A stretch of 64,000 nucleotides of DNA from Blasia pusilla (lineage: Eukaryota; Marchantiophyta; Marchantiopsida; Blasiales), in assembly GCA_050084515.1 (NCBI GenBank), contig CM114271.1:31992001-32056000 (forward strand), in the 5' to 3' direction. The translations under genes and the position numbers were made by a program. The notes beneath the pieces were generated by a model. That model had not been told where the DNA came from and ran no database searches. It saw only the letters and a program-made list of their open reading frames with translations. This document shows positions 20,534-32,329 of this stretch, one piece after another (the first letter of the stretch is position 1; each line of letters opens with the position of its first letter).

Positions 20534-23500
20534 CTAGCTACAACCTAGAGCACTTGAGCGATGAATAATGACGTCCCTAATATAACAACCTAAATCATAC
20601 AGCACTAGCTGTAGTAAAGAATAGAAATTCTCCACATCTATTTTATGAGCAAGTCTAATCTCTTCATACCTTGGACATGTAACAAACACATGCTCTTCAT
20701 CCTCAATATTTTCTCCGTCACATAACCTACAAATTCGTTCACTTCTATCAATTTTAAACCATCGTCCTTCCTCAATTCCTAGCCTATGTGACCCAGTTCT
20801 ATGACGTGCGATAATATGTCGTAAGAACGTAGAGATCCTTCCAAATAGGTATCCTTGTTCACAATATACAAGCATAGGATTAACATGAAGTTGATAAAAC
20901 TCCATTTTGGTGCCCGCACTGCTCCAAATGATGTTGAGAGATTGCTTTCAGAGATGCTCACGGAGGGCCATCGGTTTCAAGTCCCAATCGCGTTCGCCAC
21001 ATTCCACTTTGAAGACCAAGTCACCACATCCGCCATCCACCCTATGGAACGTGTGGCTCGCAAAGCTTGATGAGGGAGGCGAGAAACATCAAGAGATCTC
21101 ACCCTTGCGATGTAAGTGATGGTCAAGTAAAGAGCTTCAGCTTCTAGAGGAAGAAAACCTGTTTCCGCAAGAAGAATAGCATACGGAGTTTGGTTTTTAC
21201 ACCCAATTCTTCTTGTAGAAAGATCTTTTGCACTCTTTCCACGCGCTCCCAACTTGTCTTCTTACAACTAGGGCCCCAAACTTGGGTCCCATATAAGACC
21301 ACCGGCAACACTAAGCTCCTAAATAAGAATTTCCTAAGACTCCAAGACACAAGATGAGCTCTTCTACACCGGTTTAAAAATGAATATAGAGCTTTGTAAC
21401 CAGCTTCTACTCTCTTTTGCACGCAAAGTGCCCAACTATAGTCATGAGAGAAATCGATGCCTAGATATTTGTAACTCTTCACTTGTTCTAATTGTAGACC
21501 TTTGTAAAAGAACGAGAACTTGGATCTAGTACCCACTATAATGACTTTAGACTTGTCCATATTAACCTCCATCTGATTCTGGGTACAAAACCTTGCCAAA
21601 GTGTCGAGGTGCTTTTGTAAACTAATGCCATCACGTGCTAGTAATATGATATCATCTGCATACAATAGAGCTTTGATGACAAAGTCCCCAAGCTTGACCC
21701 CTTCACTATCACATTCCTCCAACCACTTTTCGATATCATCTATGAAAACTCCAAAAATTGTAGGGGAGAGAGGGCAACCTTGAATGACTCCAATGGTGCT
21801 CAAGATCTCTTGAGTTTGTGAACCTTTGATCTTGGCCCGAACGGAATGGTATAACGTGGCCACGGCTGCTAGGAGATTTTGTGGAACTCCAATGGCTTGC
21901 AGCCTTTCCCATAAGAGCTTGCGAGGTACAGTATCAAAAGCTTTCTTGAAATCGATGAAGCCGCAAAACAAAGCTTTTCCATTGCCCTTAGATTTCTCCC
22001 ATGAAACACGCAAGGCCAAGATATGATCGATGGTGTTGTATGTTGGACGAAAACCAGCTTGGACCCGTGCTCTCTTTTGGAAAGACTCTGTCCATGTGCT
22101 CAACTTCGACTCCACCAATTTCCCAAACAACTTGGCAAAAACACTACCCACCATGATAGTGCGATAGTTTGTTACCAAGTCCTTCCTTCCTGATTTGTGA
22201 ATAGGGACAATCTCCCGTAGCGACCAGGTTGAAGGAAAACCATAGATAGCAGCATCACCCAATAATTTGGTGAGGATCGGTCCAATACAATCTCCTCCCC
22301 ACTTGAAAAGTTCAATAGAAAGACCATCCAAATCCTCACATTTACCATTGGCCAATCTTCTGAGTTGAGTCATCACCTCTCCTTTGGAGAATAAGCCAGG
22401 TATTCCTCCACAACGTGACATAGATGTAGCATCGAGGAAGAAATAGAGCTTTTCGGCAAAAGATATCAAAGACTTGGGATCAAGAATAGGTTTTGAAGAC
22501 CGTACTACTAACCGTCTCCAAAATGATTTGGGGTCCTCATGCAGCTCCCTTGTCAAAGACTCTTGTTTCCGCCGCAAGAAAGCTCGTTTCTTAGATTTCA
22601 CCAAGTATTTGTAAAGGCTCGTCATAATAAGCCGACTTGGGATATCCAAAGATTTATCAACTGATCGTGCCCTTGCTTGCTTGCATTGAGTCAAACCACC
22701 CATTACAAGGCGACCTCCCGGCACTTCTATATCCTGGCGCGAAAAGAACTTAGATGCATTGTTTTTGAGCAATTCGGTTAGTTGCATACTTGCCGTGTTT
22801 GGATCCGGGCTCCATACAATGCGAGTCAAGTGTTCTTGTAAATGTAGCATATAAAGATCTTTTTTACCTGGATCTAAGCGAAACTTCGGAGAAGCTCAAA
22901 TAGATTGACATGTCGAGAGAGGAATGACCTTTGATAGTGAGAGAGTAAACAAAAGAGGTGCATGATCTGATTCAGGCTGAGGTTCTAGAATATCAAATTT
23001 AGAGATAAGAGAGCTATCAGCGGGCGAGGACAGAAGATAATCGATGGTGCTAGCGCCGGTAGAGGAGAAACACATATTGGAGTGAGAGTTGGGAAAATGA
23101 GAGGTTCCATTAAGAACTTTCAAATTACAAGTGCCTCCAAAGGTTAAAAAATGCTCTGTCAAAGGATTTGTACAAAGATCTGAAGATGTTCTAGACCACA
23201 AACCATCCTCATATTCTTCGAGAAGAGGAGAAATCAAGGAATCACTGAATTGGGTAAATTGAGCAGTACGTGTGCGAGCACTGAAATCTCCAACTAGAAA
23301 GACTTCACCTTTACTTTGATATTTGAGAACATCCCCAATAAGTCGATGGAACGGTTGACTTCGATAATGAGTGCGTGTTGAGTAGATAGGCATGGAGAGT
23401 GGTGCAAAATAACAAACTGCCAAATAACAATAAGATCCCCCAGCCAAACCAAGACGTAGCCAATGATATTGGCCCCCGATATCTTGATCTTCTAGATGAA

Positions 23501-23735
23501 TGAGAGGTAGAAATTGAGACCTGATGAAAGTAGCAATATCGCCATAACCCGTTCCTGCCCGTTGCCTTCTTTGATTCCATGTCGATCCCACCAAAGTAAA
23601 CCCTTGCATCTCTGCAATAGTATTGCTCTCATGTTCCCAAGTCTCCACAATATTGATAATATCTGCCATCTCCCAAATTGGTAGAGCACTCACATACTTT
23701 GTTGTTGAAAGGCCTCGTATATTCCACATCAACAC
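20534..23735 (-). pseudogene. LINE ORF2, the best preserved RT region in the window
   Basis: The endonuclease segment 22896-23735 is open for 279 residues (MWNIRGL, VETWE, GDFSART in place of GDFNART, ESDHAPL). A TGA at about 22896 separates it from a 568-codon open stretch at 21144-22850 that carries the whole RT (FKKAFDTVPRKLLW, GVIQGCPLSPT, LLYADDIILLARDG, KYLGIDFSHDYSW). Frameshifts near 21190 and 20990 precede the C-terminal finger. The DFN to DFS change affects a conserved endonuclease motif. Confidence 0.88.
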
Positions 23736-23753
23736 TCTCAGCTTCTTGGATTG

Positions 23754-24254
23754 CTAGGTTGATAACTCTCTTTTTCTCTGAGTAACAATTGCTCGCTCAT
23801 CGCGTAGATAAGCAATAAAACCTGCTTCTTGAGCCTCTTTGACCTTTGCAAGCTCTTTTCTCCTAGCTTCGACTTGTAGAGGAGTGAGATTAGGATCCAA
23901 CCATATCCTTCGTCCTTTGAGAATGGCCTTGTTAGCCATGGCAGTATCACGTTGAGTTTGATCAACAAAATTGACTAGAATGGCACGAGGTTGTGTGCCC
24001 GTTTTCCCAATGCGAAAAGCTTGAGCCAAGTCCGGGTTATGAACATGAAGTGTATCAACCAAGAACTTGGTGACAACACTCTTCACCTCTTCGCTCTCTG
24101 TTTCCGGCAAACCTGAGATTCTCACATTCTTTCTACGCGCAAATTGGTTTTCTTTTTCTATCTCTTGCTCTTGACAGAAAGAGATATGAGCAACCTTTGA
24201 AGCTTCAGCATAAGATTTCATTTTCACTTCTAAAGTTTCAACAACCTCATGCAA
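23754..24254 (-). pseudogene. LINE ORF1, 3' two-thirds
   Basis: Open for 166 residues from HEVVETLEVKMKSYAEA through RRKNVRISGLPETESEEV and AFRIGKTGTQPRAILVNF to KRELST. It shows the RRM-like core in an unbroken state and is followed by in-frame TAG CAA TCC before ORF2. Confidence 0.85.
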
Positions 24255-24256
24255 TC

Positions 24257-25141
24257 CTGAACAACTGAGTTATACACACGAAGTTGTGAGAGATTTGAGT
24301 TTCTGCACTTCTAGATTTGAGCATTTCAGATCTGAATCTTGCCGAGGCCATAACTTTGAGGTGGAGTGTCATATGAATCAGAGATTTGGAGGCAACGTGG
24401 AGTATAAGGAGGCGCCCTAGCCCTCAGATTTGCAAGCACAACCGAGTTATACACACGAAGTTGTGAGAGATTTGAATTTCTGCACTTCCAAATTTGAGCA
24501 TTTCAGATCTGAATATTTCCGAGGCCATAACTTTGAGGTGGACTGTCATATGAAGCTCAGATTTCAAGGTAACGTGGAATATAAAGAGGCGCTCTAGCTC
24601 TTAGATTTGCAAGCACAACCGAGTTATACACACGAAGTTGTGAGAGATTTGACTTTCTGCACTTCTAGATTTGAGCATTTCAGATCTGAATCTTTCCGAG
24701 GCCATAACTTTGAGGTGGAGTGTCATATGAATCTGAGATTAGGAGGCAACGTGGAGTATAAAGAGGCGCCATAGCCCTCAGATTTGCAAGCCTAATTGAG
24801 ATATACACACGAAGTTGTGAGAGATTTGAGTTTCCGCACTTCTAGATTTGAGCATTTCAGATCTGCATCTTTCCGAGGCCATAACTTTGAGGTGGAATGT
24901 CATATGAATGTGAGATTTGGAGGCAACGTGGAGTCTAAAGAGCCACCCTAGCCCTCAGATTTGCAAGCACAATCGAGTTATACACACGAAGTTGTGAGAG
25001 ATTTGAGTTTCTGCACTTCTAGATTTGAGCATTTCAGATCTGAATCTTGCCGAGGCCATAACTTTGAGGTGGAGTGTCATATGAATCTGAGATTTGGAGG
25101 CCACGTGGAATGTCTAGAGGCGTCATAATCCTAGAAATTTC
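24257..25141 (+). repeat. 177-bp monomer array, five units
   Basis: Unit starts fall at 24257 (partial, joined to copy 3), 24434, 24611, 24788 and 24965, and the leader AAGTACAACC starts at 25142; every step is exactly 177 bp. Confidence 0.93.
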
Positions 25142-25228
25142 AAGTACAACCAAGTTCTAGAGCAGAAGTTGTGTGGTGTTGGAGATTCAATTATACTTTT
25201 TCGGGATGCAAGTGAAGTCGACTACAGG

Positions 25229-25988
25229 ATGACCACTCAAGACGAAATCTTGAATCTAGTGCAAGTCGTCTTGCATGAAGTTAAAGAGCTTCGACAAGAA
25301 ATTCAAGGTACAAACTTCTCAATTAAACCATGCACATATTCAAATCCGAGAGTTGAAGGCAACGCAAGAGGTTCTGAAGAAAGTGTTGAAAGATAGTTCT
25401 AGTGTGATCTTTGGATCTTTCCAAATCTGCTATGCGGATGTTCAAGAGAAGGCATCATCCTTGGTGACTACTCCCAATAGTTCAGGATTGCATGAGGTTG
25501 TTGAAACTTTAGAAGTGAAAATGAAATCTTATCTTTGAAGCTACAAAGGTTGCTCATATCTCTTTTGTCAAGAGCAAGAGATAGAAAAAGAAAACCAATT
25601 TGCGCGTAGAAAGAATGTGAGAATCTCAGGTTTGCCGGAAACAGAGAGCGAAGAGGTGAAGAGTGTTGTCACCAAGTTCTTGGTTGATACACTTCATGTT
25701 CATAACCCGGACTTGGCTCAAGCTTTTCGCATTGGGAAAACGGGCACACAACCTCGTGCCATTCTAGTCAAGTTTGTTGATCAAACTCAACGTGATACTG
25801 CCATGGCTAACAAGGCCATTCTCAAAGGACCAAGGATATGGTTGGATCCTAATCTCACTCCTCTACAAGTCGAAGCTAGGAGAAAAGAGCTTGCAAAGGT
25901 CAAAGAGGCTCAAGAAGCAGGTTTTATTGCTTATCTACGCGATGAGCGAGCAATTGTTACTCAGAGAAAAAGAGAGTTATCAACCTAG
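25229..25988 (+). pseudogene. LINE ORF1 of copy 4
   Basis: It starts with the conserved ATG at 25229 (MTTQDEILN). Frameshifts occur at about 25299 (extra A), 25410 and 25430 (altered CTG sites), 25532 and 25565. The RRM core and C-terminal domain from 25617 to 25988 are open. The ending is KRELST, TAG, CAA TCC. Confidence 0.82.
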
Positions 25989-26006
25989 CAATCCAAGAAG
26001 CTGAGA

Positions 26007-29000
26007 GTGTTGATGTGGAATATACGAGGCCTTTCAACAACAAAGTATGTGAGTGCTCTACCAATTTGGGAGATGGCGGATATTATCAATGTTGTGGAGA
26101 CTTGGGAACATGAGAGCAATATTATTGCAGAGATGCAAGGGTTTACTTTGGTGGGATCGACATGGAATCAAAAAAGGCAACGGGCAGGAACGGGTTATGG
26201 CGGTATTGCTACTTTCATCAGGTCTCAATTTCTACCTCTCATTCATCTAGAAGATCAAGATATCGGGGGCCAATATCATTGGCTACGTCTTGGTTTCGTT
26301 GGGGGATCTTATTGTTATTTGGCACCACTCTCCATGCCTATCTACTCAACACGCACTCATTATCGAAGTCAACCGTTCCATCGACTTATTGGGGATGTTC
26401 TCAAATATCAAAGTAAAGGTGAAGTCTTTCTAGTTGGAGATTTCAGTGCTCGCACACGTACTGCTCAATTTACCCAATTCAGTGATTCCTTGATTTCTCC
26501 TCTTCTCAAGAATATGAGGATGGTTTGTGGTCTAGAACATCTTCAGATCTTTGTACAAATCCTTTTGTGAGCATTTTTAACCTTTTGAGGCACTTGTAAT
26601 TTGAAAGTTCTTAATGGAACCTCTCATTTTCCCAACTCTCACTCCAAATGTGTTTCTCCTCTACCAGCGCTAGCACCATTGATTATCTTCTATCCTCGCT
26701 CACGATAGCTCTCTTATCTCTAAATTTGATATTCTAGAACCTCAGCCTGAATCAGATCATGCACCTCTTTTGTTTACTCTCTCACTATCAAAGGCCATTC
26801 CTCTCTCGACATGTCAATCTATTTGAGCTTCTCCGAAGTTTCGCTTAGATCCAGGTAAAAAAGATCTTTATATGCTACATTTACAAGAACACTTGACTCG
26901 CATTGTATGGAGCCTGGATCCAAACACGGCAAGTATGCAACTAACCGAATTGCTCAAAAACAGTGCATCTAAGTTCTTTTCGCGCCAGAGGGATAGAAGT
27001 GCCAGGAGGCTGCCTTGTAATGGGTGGTTTGACTCTCAATGCAAGCAAGCAAGGGCACGATCAGTTGATAAATCTTTGGATATCCCAAGTCGGCTTATTA
27101 TGACGAGCCTTTACAAATACTTGGTGAAATCTAAGAAACGAGCTTTTCTTGGCGTAAAACAAGAGTCTTTGACAAGGGAGTGCATGAGGACCCCAAATCA
27201 TTTTGGAGACGGTTAGTAGTACGGTCTTCAAAACCTATTCTTGATCCCAAGTCTTTGATATCTTTTTTTAAAAGCTCTATTTCTTCCCGATGCTACGCGT
27301 CTATGCCACGTTGTGAAGGAATACCTAGCTTATTCTCTGAAGGAGAGGTGATGACTCAACTAAGAAGATTGGCGAATGGTAAATGTGAGGATTTGGATGG
27401 TCTTTCTATTGAACTTTTCAAGTGGGGAGGAGATTGTATTGGACCGATCCTCACCAAATTATTGGGTGATGCTGCTATCTATGGTTTTCCTTCAACCTAG
27501 TTGCTACGGGAGATTGTCCCTATTCACAAATCAGGAAGGAAGGACTTGGTAACAAACTATCGCACTATCATGGTGGGTAGTGTTTTTGCCAAGTTGTTTG
27601 GGAAATTGGTGGAGTCGAAGTTGAGCACATGGACAAAGTCTTTCCAAAAGAGAGCACGGGCCCAAGCTGGTTTTCGTCCAACATACAACACCATCGATCA
27701 TATCTTGGCCTTGCGTGTTTCATGGGAGAAATCTAAGGGCAATGGAAAAGCTTTGTTTTGCGGCTTCATCGATTTCAAGAAAGCTTTTGATATTGCACCT
27801 CATAAGCTCTTATGGGGGAAAGGCCGCAAGCCATTGGAGTTCCACAAAATCTCCTAGCAGCCGTGGCCACGTTATACCATTCCGTTCGGGCCAAGATCAA
27901 AGGTTCACAAACTCAAGAGATCTTGAGCACCATTGGAGTCATTCAAGGTTGCCCTCTCTCCCCTACAATTTTGGAGTTTTCATAGATGATATCGAAAAGT
28001 GGTTGGAGGAATGTGATAGTGAAGGGTCAAGCTTGGGGACTTTGTCATCAAAGCTCTATTGTATGCAGATGATATCATATTACTAGCACGTGATGGCATT
28101 AGTTTACAAAAGCACCTCGACACTTTGGCAAGGTTTTGTACCTAATCAGATGGAGGTTAATATGGACAAGTCTAAAGTCATTATAGTGGGTACTAGATCC
28201 AAGTTCTCGTTCTTTTACAAAGGTCTACAATTAGAACAAGTGAAGAGTTACAAATATCTAGGCATCGATTTCTCTCATGACTATAGTTGGGCACTTTGCG
28301 TGCAAAAGAGAGTAGAAGCTGGTTACAAAGCTCTATATTCATTTTTAAACGGTGTAGAAGAGCTCATCTTGTGTCTTGGAGTCTTAGGAAATTCTTATTT
28401 AGGAGCTTTAGTGTTTACCGGTGGTCTTATATGGGACCCAAGTTTGGGGCCCTAGTTGTAAGAAGACAAGTTGGGAGAGCGTGGAAAGAGTGCAAAAGAT
28501 TTTCTACAAGAAGAATTGGGTGTAAAAACCAAACTCCGTATGCTATTCTTCTTGGAAAAGGTTTTCTTCCTCTAGAAGCTGAAGCTCTTTACTTGACCAT
28601 CACTTACATCGCAAGGGTGAGATCTCTTGATGTTTCTCGCCTCCCTCATCAAGCTTTGCGAGCCACACGTTCCATAGGGTGGATGGCGGATGTGGTGACT
28701 TGGTCTTCAAAATGGAATGTGGCAGAACGCGATTGGGACTTGAAACCGATGGCCCTCCGTGAGCATCTACAGAAGCAATCTCTCAACATCATTTGGAGCA
28801 GTGCGGGCACCAAAATGGAGTTTTATCAACTTCATGTTAATCCTATGCTTGTATATTGTGAACAAGGATACCTACTTGCGGGGATCTCCACGTTCTTACG
28901 ACATATTATCGCACGTCATAGAACTGGGTCTCATAGGCTAGGAATTGAGGAAGGACGATGGTTTAAAATTGATAGAAGTGAACTAATTTGTAGGTTATGT

Positions 29001-29186
29001 GACGGAGAAAATATTGAGGATGAAGAGCATGTGTTTGTTACATGTCCAAGGTATGGAGAAATAAGACTAGCTCATAAAATAGATGTGGAGAATTTCTATT
29101 CTTTACTACAGCTAGTGCCTTATGATTTAGGTTGTTATATTATGGACGTCATCATTCATCGCTCAAGTGCTCTAGGCTGTAGCTAG
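26007..29186 (+). pseudogene. LINE ORF2 of copy 4
   Basis: It starts MLMWNIRGL at 26007, in frame with ORF1. A 12-bp gap near 26325 removes AVCYF-region codons. Breaks lie near 26510, 26570, 26700, 27180, 27270, 27500, 27830, 28060, 28350, 28500 and 28550. The C-terminal finger segment to 29186 is open and ends SSALGCS. RT palm residues are present but out of frame. Confidence 0.85.
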
Positions 29187-29297
29187 GAGAAGGTCTTAAG
29201 GATCTTTTTCAGGGTCAGTCAATGAATGACTTGTAATGTGTTTTTCAGCCTTTTGACCCTTTGGGTCCCACGGGCTTGATCTATTTACCATTTACCA

Positions 29298-30140
29298 TTA
29301 TCTTGAACATCGGCAACGGATTTGGAAAGATCGAGCATCACACTAGAACTATCTTTCAACACTTTCTTCAAAATCTCTTGCGTTGCCCTCAACTCTCGGA
29401 TTTGAATATGTGCATGGTTTAATTGAGAAGTTTGCACCTTGAATTCTTGTCGAAGCTCTTTCAATTCATGCAAGACGACTTGCACTAGATTCAAGATTTC
29501 ATCTTGAGTAGTCATCCTGTCCTCGACTTCACTACATCCTAGAAAGTATAATCAAATCTCCAACACCACACAACTTCTGCACTAGAAGTCGGTTGTGCTT
29601 GCAATTCTGAGGGCTAGGGTGCCTTCTTATACTCCACGTTTCCTCCAAATCTCAGCTTCATATGACACTCCACCTCAAAGTTATGGGCTCGACAAGATTC
29701 AGATCTGAAATCCTCAAATTTACAAGAGCAGAAACTAAAATCTCTCACAACTTCGTGTATATAACTCGGTTGTGTTTTCAATTCTGAGAGCTAGGGCACC
29801 TCTTTATATTCCACGTTGCCTCTAAATCTCAGCTTCATATGACACTCCACCTCAAAGTTATAGTCTCGGCAAGATTCAGATCTGAAATCCTCAAATCTAC
29901 AAGAGCAGAAACTCAAATCTCTCACAACTTCGTGTGTATAACTCGGTTGTGCTTGAAATTCTGAGGACTAAGGCACCTCCTTATACTCCACGTTGCCTCC
30001 AAATCTCAGCTTCATATGACACTCCACCTCAAAGTTATGGCCTCGGCAAGATTCAGATCTGAAATCCTCAAATCTACAAGAGCAGAAACTCAAATCTCTC
30101 ACAACTTCGTGTGTATAACTCGGTTGTACTTCGTGTATAA
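29298..30140 (-). mobile_element. LINE 5'-end fragment (inverted): monomers and ORF1 N-terminus
   Basis: On minus: monomers with boundaries at 30131, 29954, 29777 and 29600 (177-bp steps), a leader, then ORF1 from MTTQDEILN at 29515 to SVADVQD at about 29300, where it is cut and joined to the copy 4 tail. 30141-30284 after it holds nothing I recognise. Confidence 0.88.
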
Positions 30141-30296
30141 CTCGTCTTCCTCGGAAGGCAATGGCCGGCCGTAGCAACCATCGCGATTTGCACTGCAGTA
30201 AATGAGTATTCATCCATAGTGTAGCAACACGCCGTCGTTCGTCAGTGGAGCAACAACTCGCATAATTCTGCTTTTGAGTTCCTTTGAGTACGAGTA

Positions 30297-31571
30297 GTGC
30301 CACATTTGGCTCAGAGAGAGCGCATTGTGCGACATGCCCATGAGGAGTTGGGACATTTTGGGGTAAAGCGTACGTATAGCTTACTCCTTGGCCAGTATTG
30401 GTGGCGTGGCATGCATACTCAGGTGCAGCAGTTTGTGTCACGTTGTATGGTTTGTGACCGGGTGAGGGCATCATTCAATGCCCCTACACCACAATTACAC
30501 CCCTTGCCTATTATGGGGTTGGGTTACCGTTGGAGTGTGGACTTTGCGGGACCGTTACCGTTGACTGTACAACATCATCGATATGTGTTGGTGATGGTGG
30601 AGCACTTCTCCAAGTGGATTGAGTTGGTGGCATTACCGGACAAGGCAAGTGAGGAAACGGCGTATGCGTTTCTTGATAGAGTGCTTAGTCATTTTGGTGC
30701 ACCAACTGAAGTGCTGACCGACCAGGGTACAGAGTTTCAGGGTGAATTTCAGGTCTTGTGTGACAAGGCGTTGATTGATCATCGGACCACGTCTCGAGAT
30801 CATCCGAGGCGGATGGTTTGGCTGGCGTGTGGTTCGGGACGGTGAAGAGGGCATTGCGCAAATATGGCCTCTGAAGGGCATCTTGGAGACCTAGGATATT
30901 CAGCTGCCATGGTTAGCCATGGGGTATAGGTTGATCGCCAAGCATCCTTGGCTTCCTTCTCATCTTATTTTTGTTATACGGCCGAGATCCGGACTTGCCG
31001 CAGAATTCGTCGGGAGTCTAGTGAGGTGGTGAACCTTGATGACCCAGAGATGTGGATGAGGATGTGTTCTCAGCGAGCGGAGCTCTTTCGGAGAGTTATG
31101 CCAACAGCCTTTGAGAATCTTGCCATTGCTCAACACAGGGATACGTTGCGGTATGCAACCATTCGGGGTGGAGGTTATCGACCATCGATTCGTAGGTTCC
31201 ATGTGGGGGACTATGTCTATTTGCAGCAGATTGCACCGACAACGTTGGATATGACGGCGGGCCGCACTATTTTACGAGTGCGCGAGGTGTTAGCTTCTGG
31301 AGTTCTCATGTTGGAGGGTCGTGATGGAGTTGTTTGGAAGGACCATGTGCGTAATTGTGCGCCATGTCATCTTCCAAATGTGGATGGTAGTGTTAACCCA
31401 AGCTTAGCCATGATACGTGCTAGTTTGAGGTGCATGTTGTGTGGGTCTGTTGGTAACGCAGCTCGTATGTTGGTGTGTGATCGGTGTTCTAGGGGTTGGC
31501 ACATGATGCGTTTGACTCCACGTATGGATGTTGTTCCTACTGGAAGGTGGGTTTGTCCTCGATGTACTTAG
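30297..31571 (+). pseudogene. Element A integrase with C-terminal PHD finger
   Basis: The HHCC finger is at 30315-30455 (HAHEELGHFG, then CMVCD). Core aspartates lie in WSVDFAGPLP near 30540 and LTDQGTEFQG near 30720. The region of the catalytic Glu is frame-shifted near 30800-30840 (reads HPRRMVWLACG). The C-terminal barrel (RFHVGDYVYLQQ, VWKDHVRNCAPCHLP) continues without a stop into the PHD finger at 31431-31568 (CMLC, CDRC, H, CPRC). The third-pair cysteine after the His is Arg here (HMMR). The PHD occupies the place where chromoviruses carry a chromodomain, which suggests target-site reading of histone tails (inference). Confidence 0.85.
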
Positions 31572-31743
31572 GAGAGGTAGATGACTTGATCTTTGCATGA
31601 TATGGATTACAGATGTGCGACTAACAATGGGGCAACCTAGCACCCGGCCTTCTGATTCGGGCACCCAAGAAGGAGTATAGCATGTAGTAGATGTATAGGG
31701 CTACCTAGGAGTTAGAGGGACCTAACCACCAATTAGGGGGCGA

Positions 31744-32325
31744 GTTGTGGTACACTTGTGTTTGTGGATGCTCTCGTCTATGTTATGTATGTATGTGAGT
31801 ATGGTATGTCAGCGATGTATGTTGTATGACGATGTGGATTCGCACGACAGCTGTCATGACCATACGGATTATGTCGTAGAGTATAGTGTGCTAGTAGAGG
31901 CCATTCCTTATGTAGGACCGTAGTGGCTTGGTAGAGATGCGGTTTCATACATAGGGTTGGGGGTTACTCAATTGGGGGTGACTTTCCCAGTAGGGCCCGC
32001 TCTTAGGTTGGAGGATATAAGGTGGAGTGCACTCAAAGAACAGTCAGTTCTTTGAGTTGAGCTTGTTGCGTTGGGAGTTAGCCTTGGTAGTGAGTAGAGC
32101 TCTTGGCTATGGTGTTTCCCGCAAGCTTCGACCTAGATTCTCCCATCGTGGAGTGGGTTTGGCTCGATTGTATGTGATTCTATACGTGTTTTATGACAGT
32201 AGGTCTTTCACGGATTTCAGTTGTGGTACACTTGTGTTTGTGGATGCTCTCGTCTATGTTATGTATGTATGTGAGTATGGAATGTCAGCGATGTATGCTA
32301 TATGACGATGTGGATTCGCACGACA
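31744..32325 (+). repeat. Split terminal repeat B1-A2-B2 of element A
   Basis: B1 is 31744-31849 (GTTGTGGTACAC to GCACGACA), then GC, A2 31852-32219 (TGTCATGACC to GGATTTCA), then B2 32220-32325, a near-identical copy of B1. A2 has the same length, 368 bp, as module A1 at 61957-62324. The outer ends TGTC and GACA are inverted. A standard LTR would be B+A on both ends; here the right end carries an extra B and the left end lacks it. Confidence 0.8.
32016..32056 (+). promoter_or_regulatory. LTR promoter: TATA box, hairpin and presumed start site
   Basis: TATAA is at 32016-32020. About 30 nt downstream is CAGTTCTTTGAG (32045-32056), the exact complement of the 12 nt that follow module A1 at 61945-61956. 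A perfect 10-bp hairpin, CTCAAAGAAC, loop AGTCA, GTTCTTTGAG, spans 32032-32056. If transcription starts near 32045, the RNA 5' end can anneal to the primer site. Confidence 0.6.
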
Positions 32326-32329
32326 GCAG

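Larger units (their letters stand above)
20414..24255 (-). mobile_element. LINE copy 3, 5'-truncated within ORF1
   Basis: The tail on plus is TGGTAAATGGTAAATG at 20414-20432. It has full-length ORF2 coding space and ORF1 from codon about 100 onward. The 5' edge at 24255 meets the monomer array of LINE copy 4 head-to-head. Confidence 0.9.
24256..29297 (+). mobile_element. LINE copy 4, full structure
   Basis: Monomers from 24257, ORF1, ORF2, 3' UTR and tail ATTTACCATTTACCATT at about 29281-29297. It is frame-broken in many places. The 3' tail is followed at once by an inverted ORF1 fragment, the same junction as at 39098. Confidence 0.92.
30285..32325 (+). mobile_element. Element A (Ty3/gypsy), 3' half: integrase, PHD finger, B1-A2-B2 repeats
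   Basis: It begins in the linker VRVVPHLAQRERIVRHAHEE and runs through integrase and PHD finger to purine-rich TTAGGGGGCGA at 31733-31743, then terminal modules 106-368-106 bp ending GCACGACA at 32325. The next four bases, GCAG, match the four bases flanking the left terminus at 62325-62328. The rest of the element probably lies at 20342-20413 and, in opposite orientation, 58606-62324. Confidence 0.85.

Noticed and set aside
24257-25141. Centromeric satellite
   Set aside because: The 177-bp unit is satellite-sized, but arrays have only 3-6 units and always sit at the 5' end of LINE ORF1.
31744-32325. Simple tandem pair of LTRs from two elements
   Set aside because: The second B stops exactly at the TSD-flanked terminus, and another copy (50460) stops at the same base; truncation by chance at the same base is unlikely. 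Not fully excluded.
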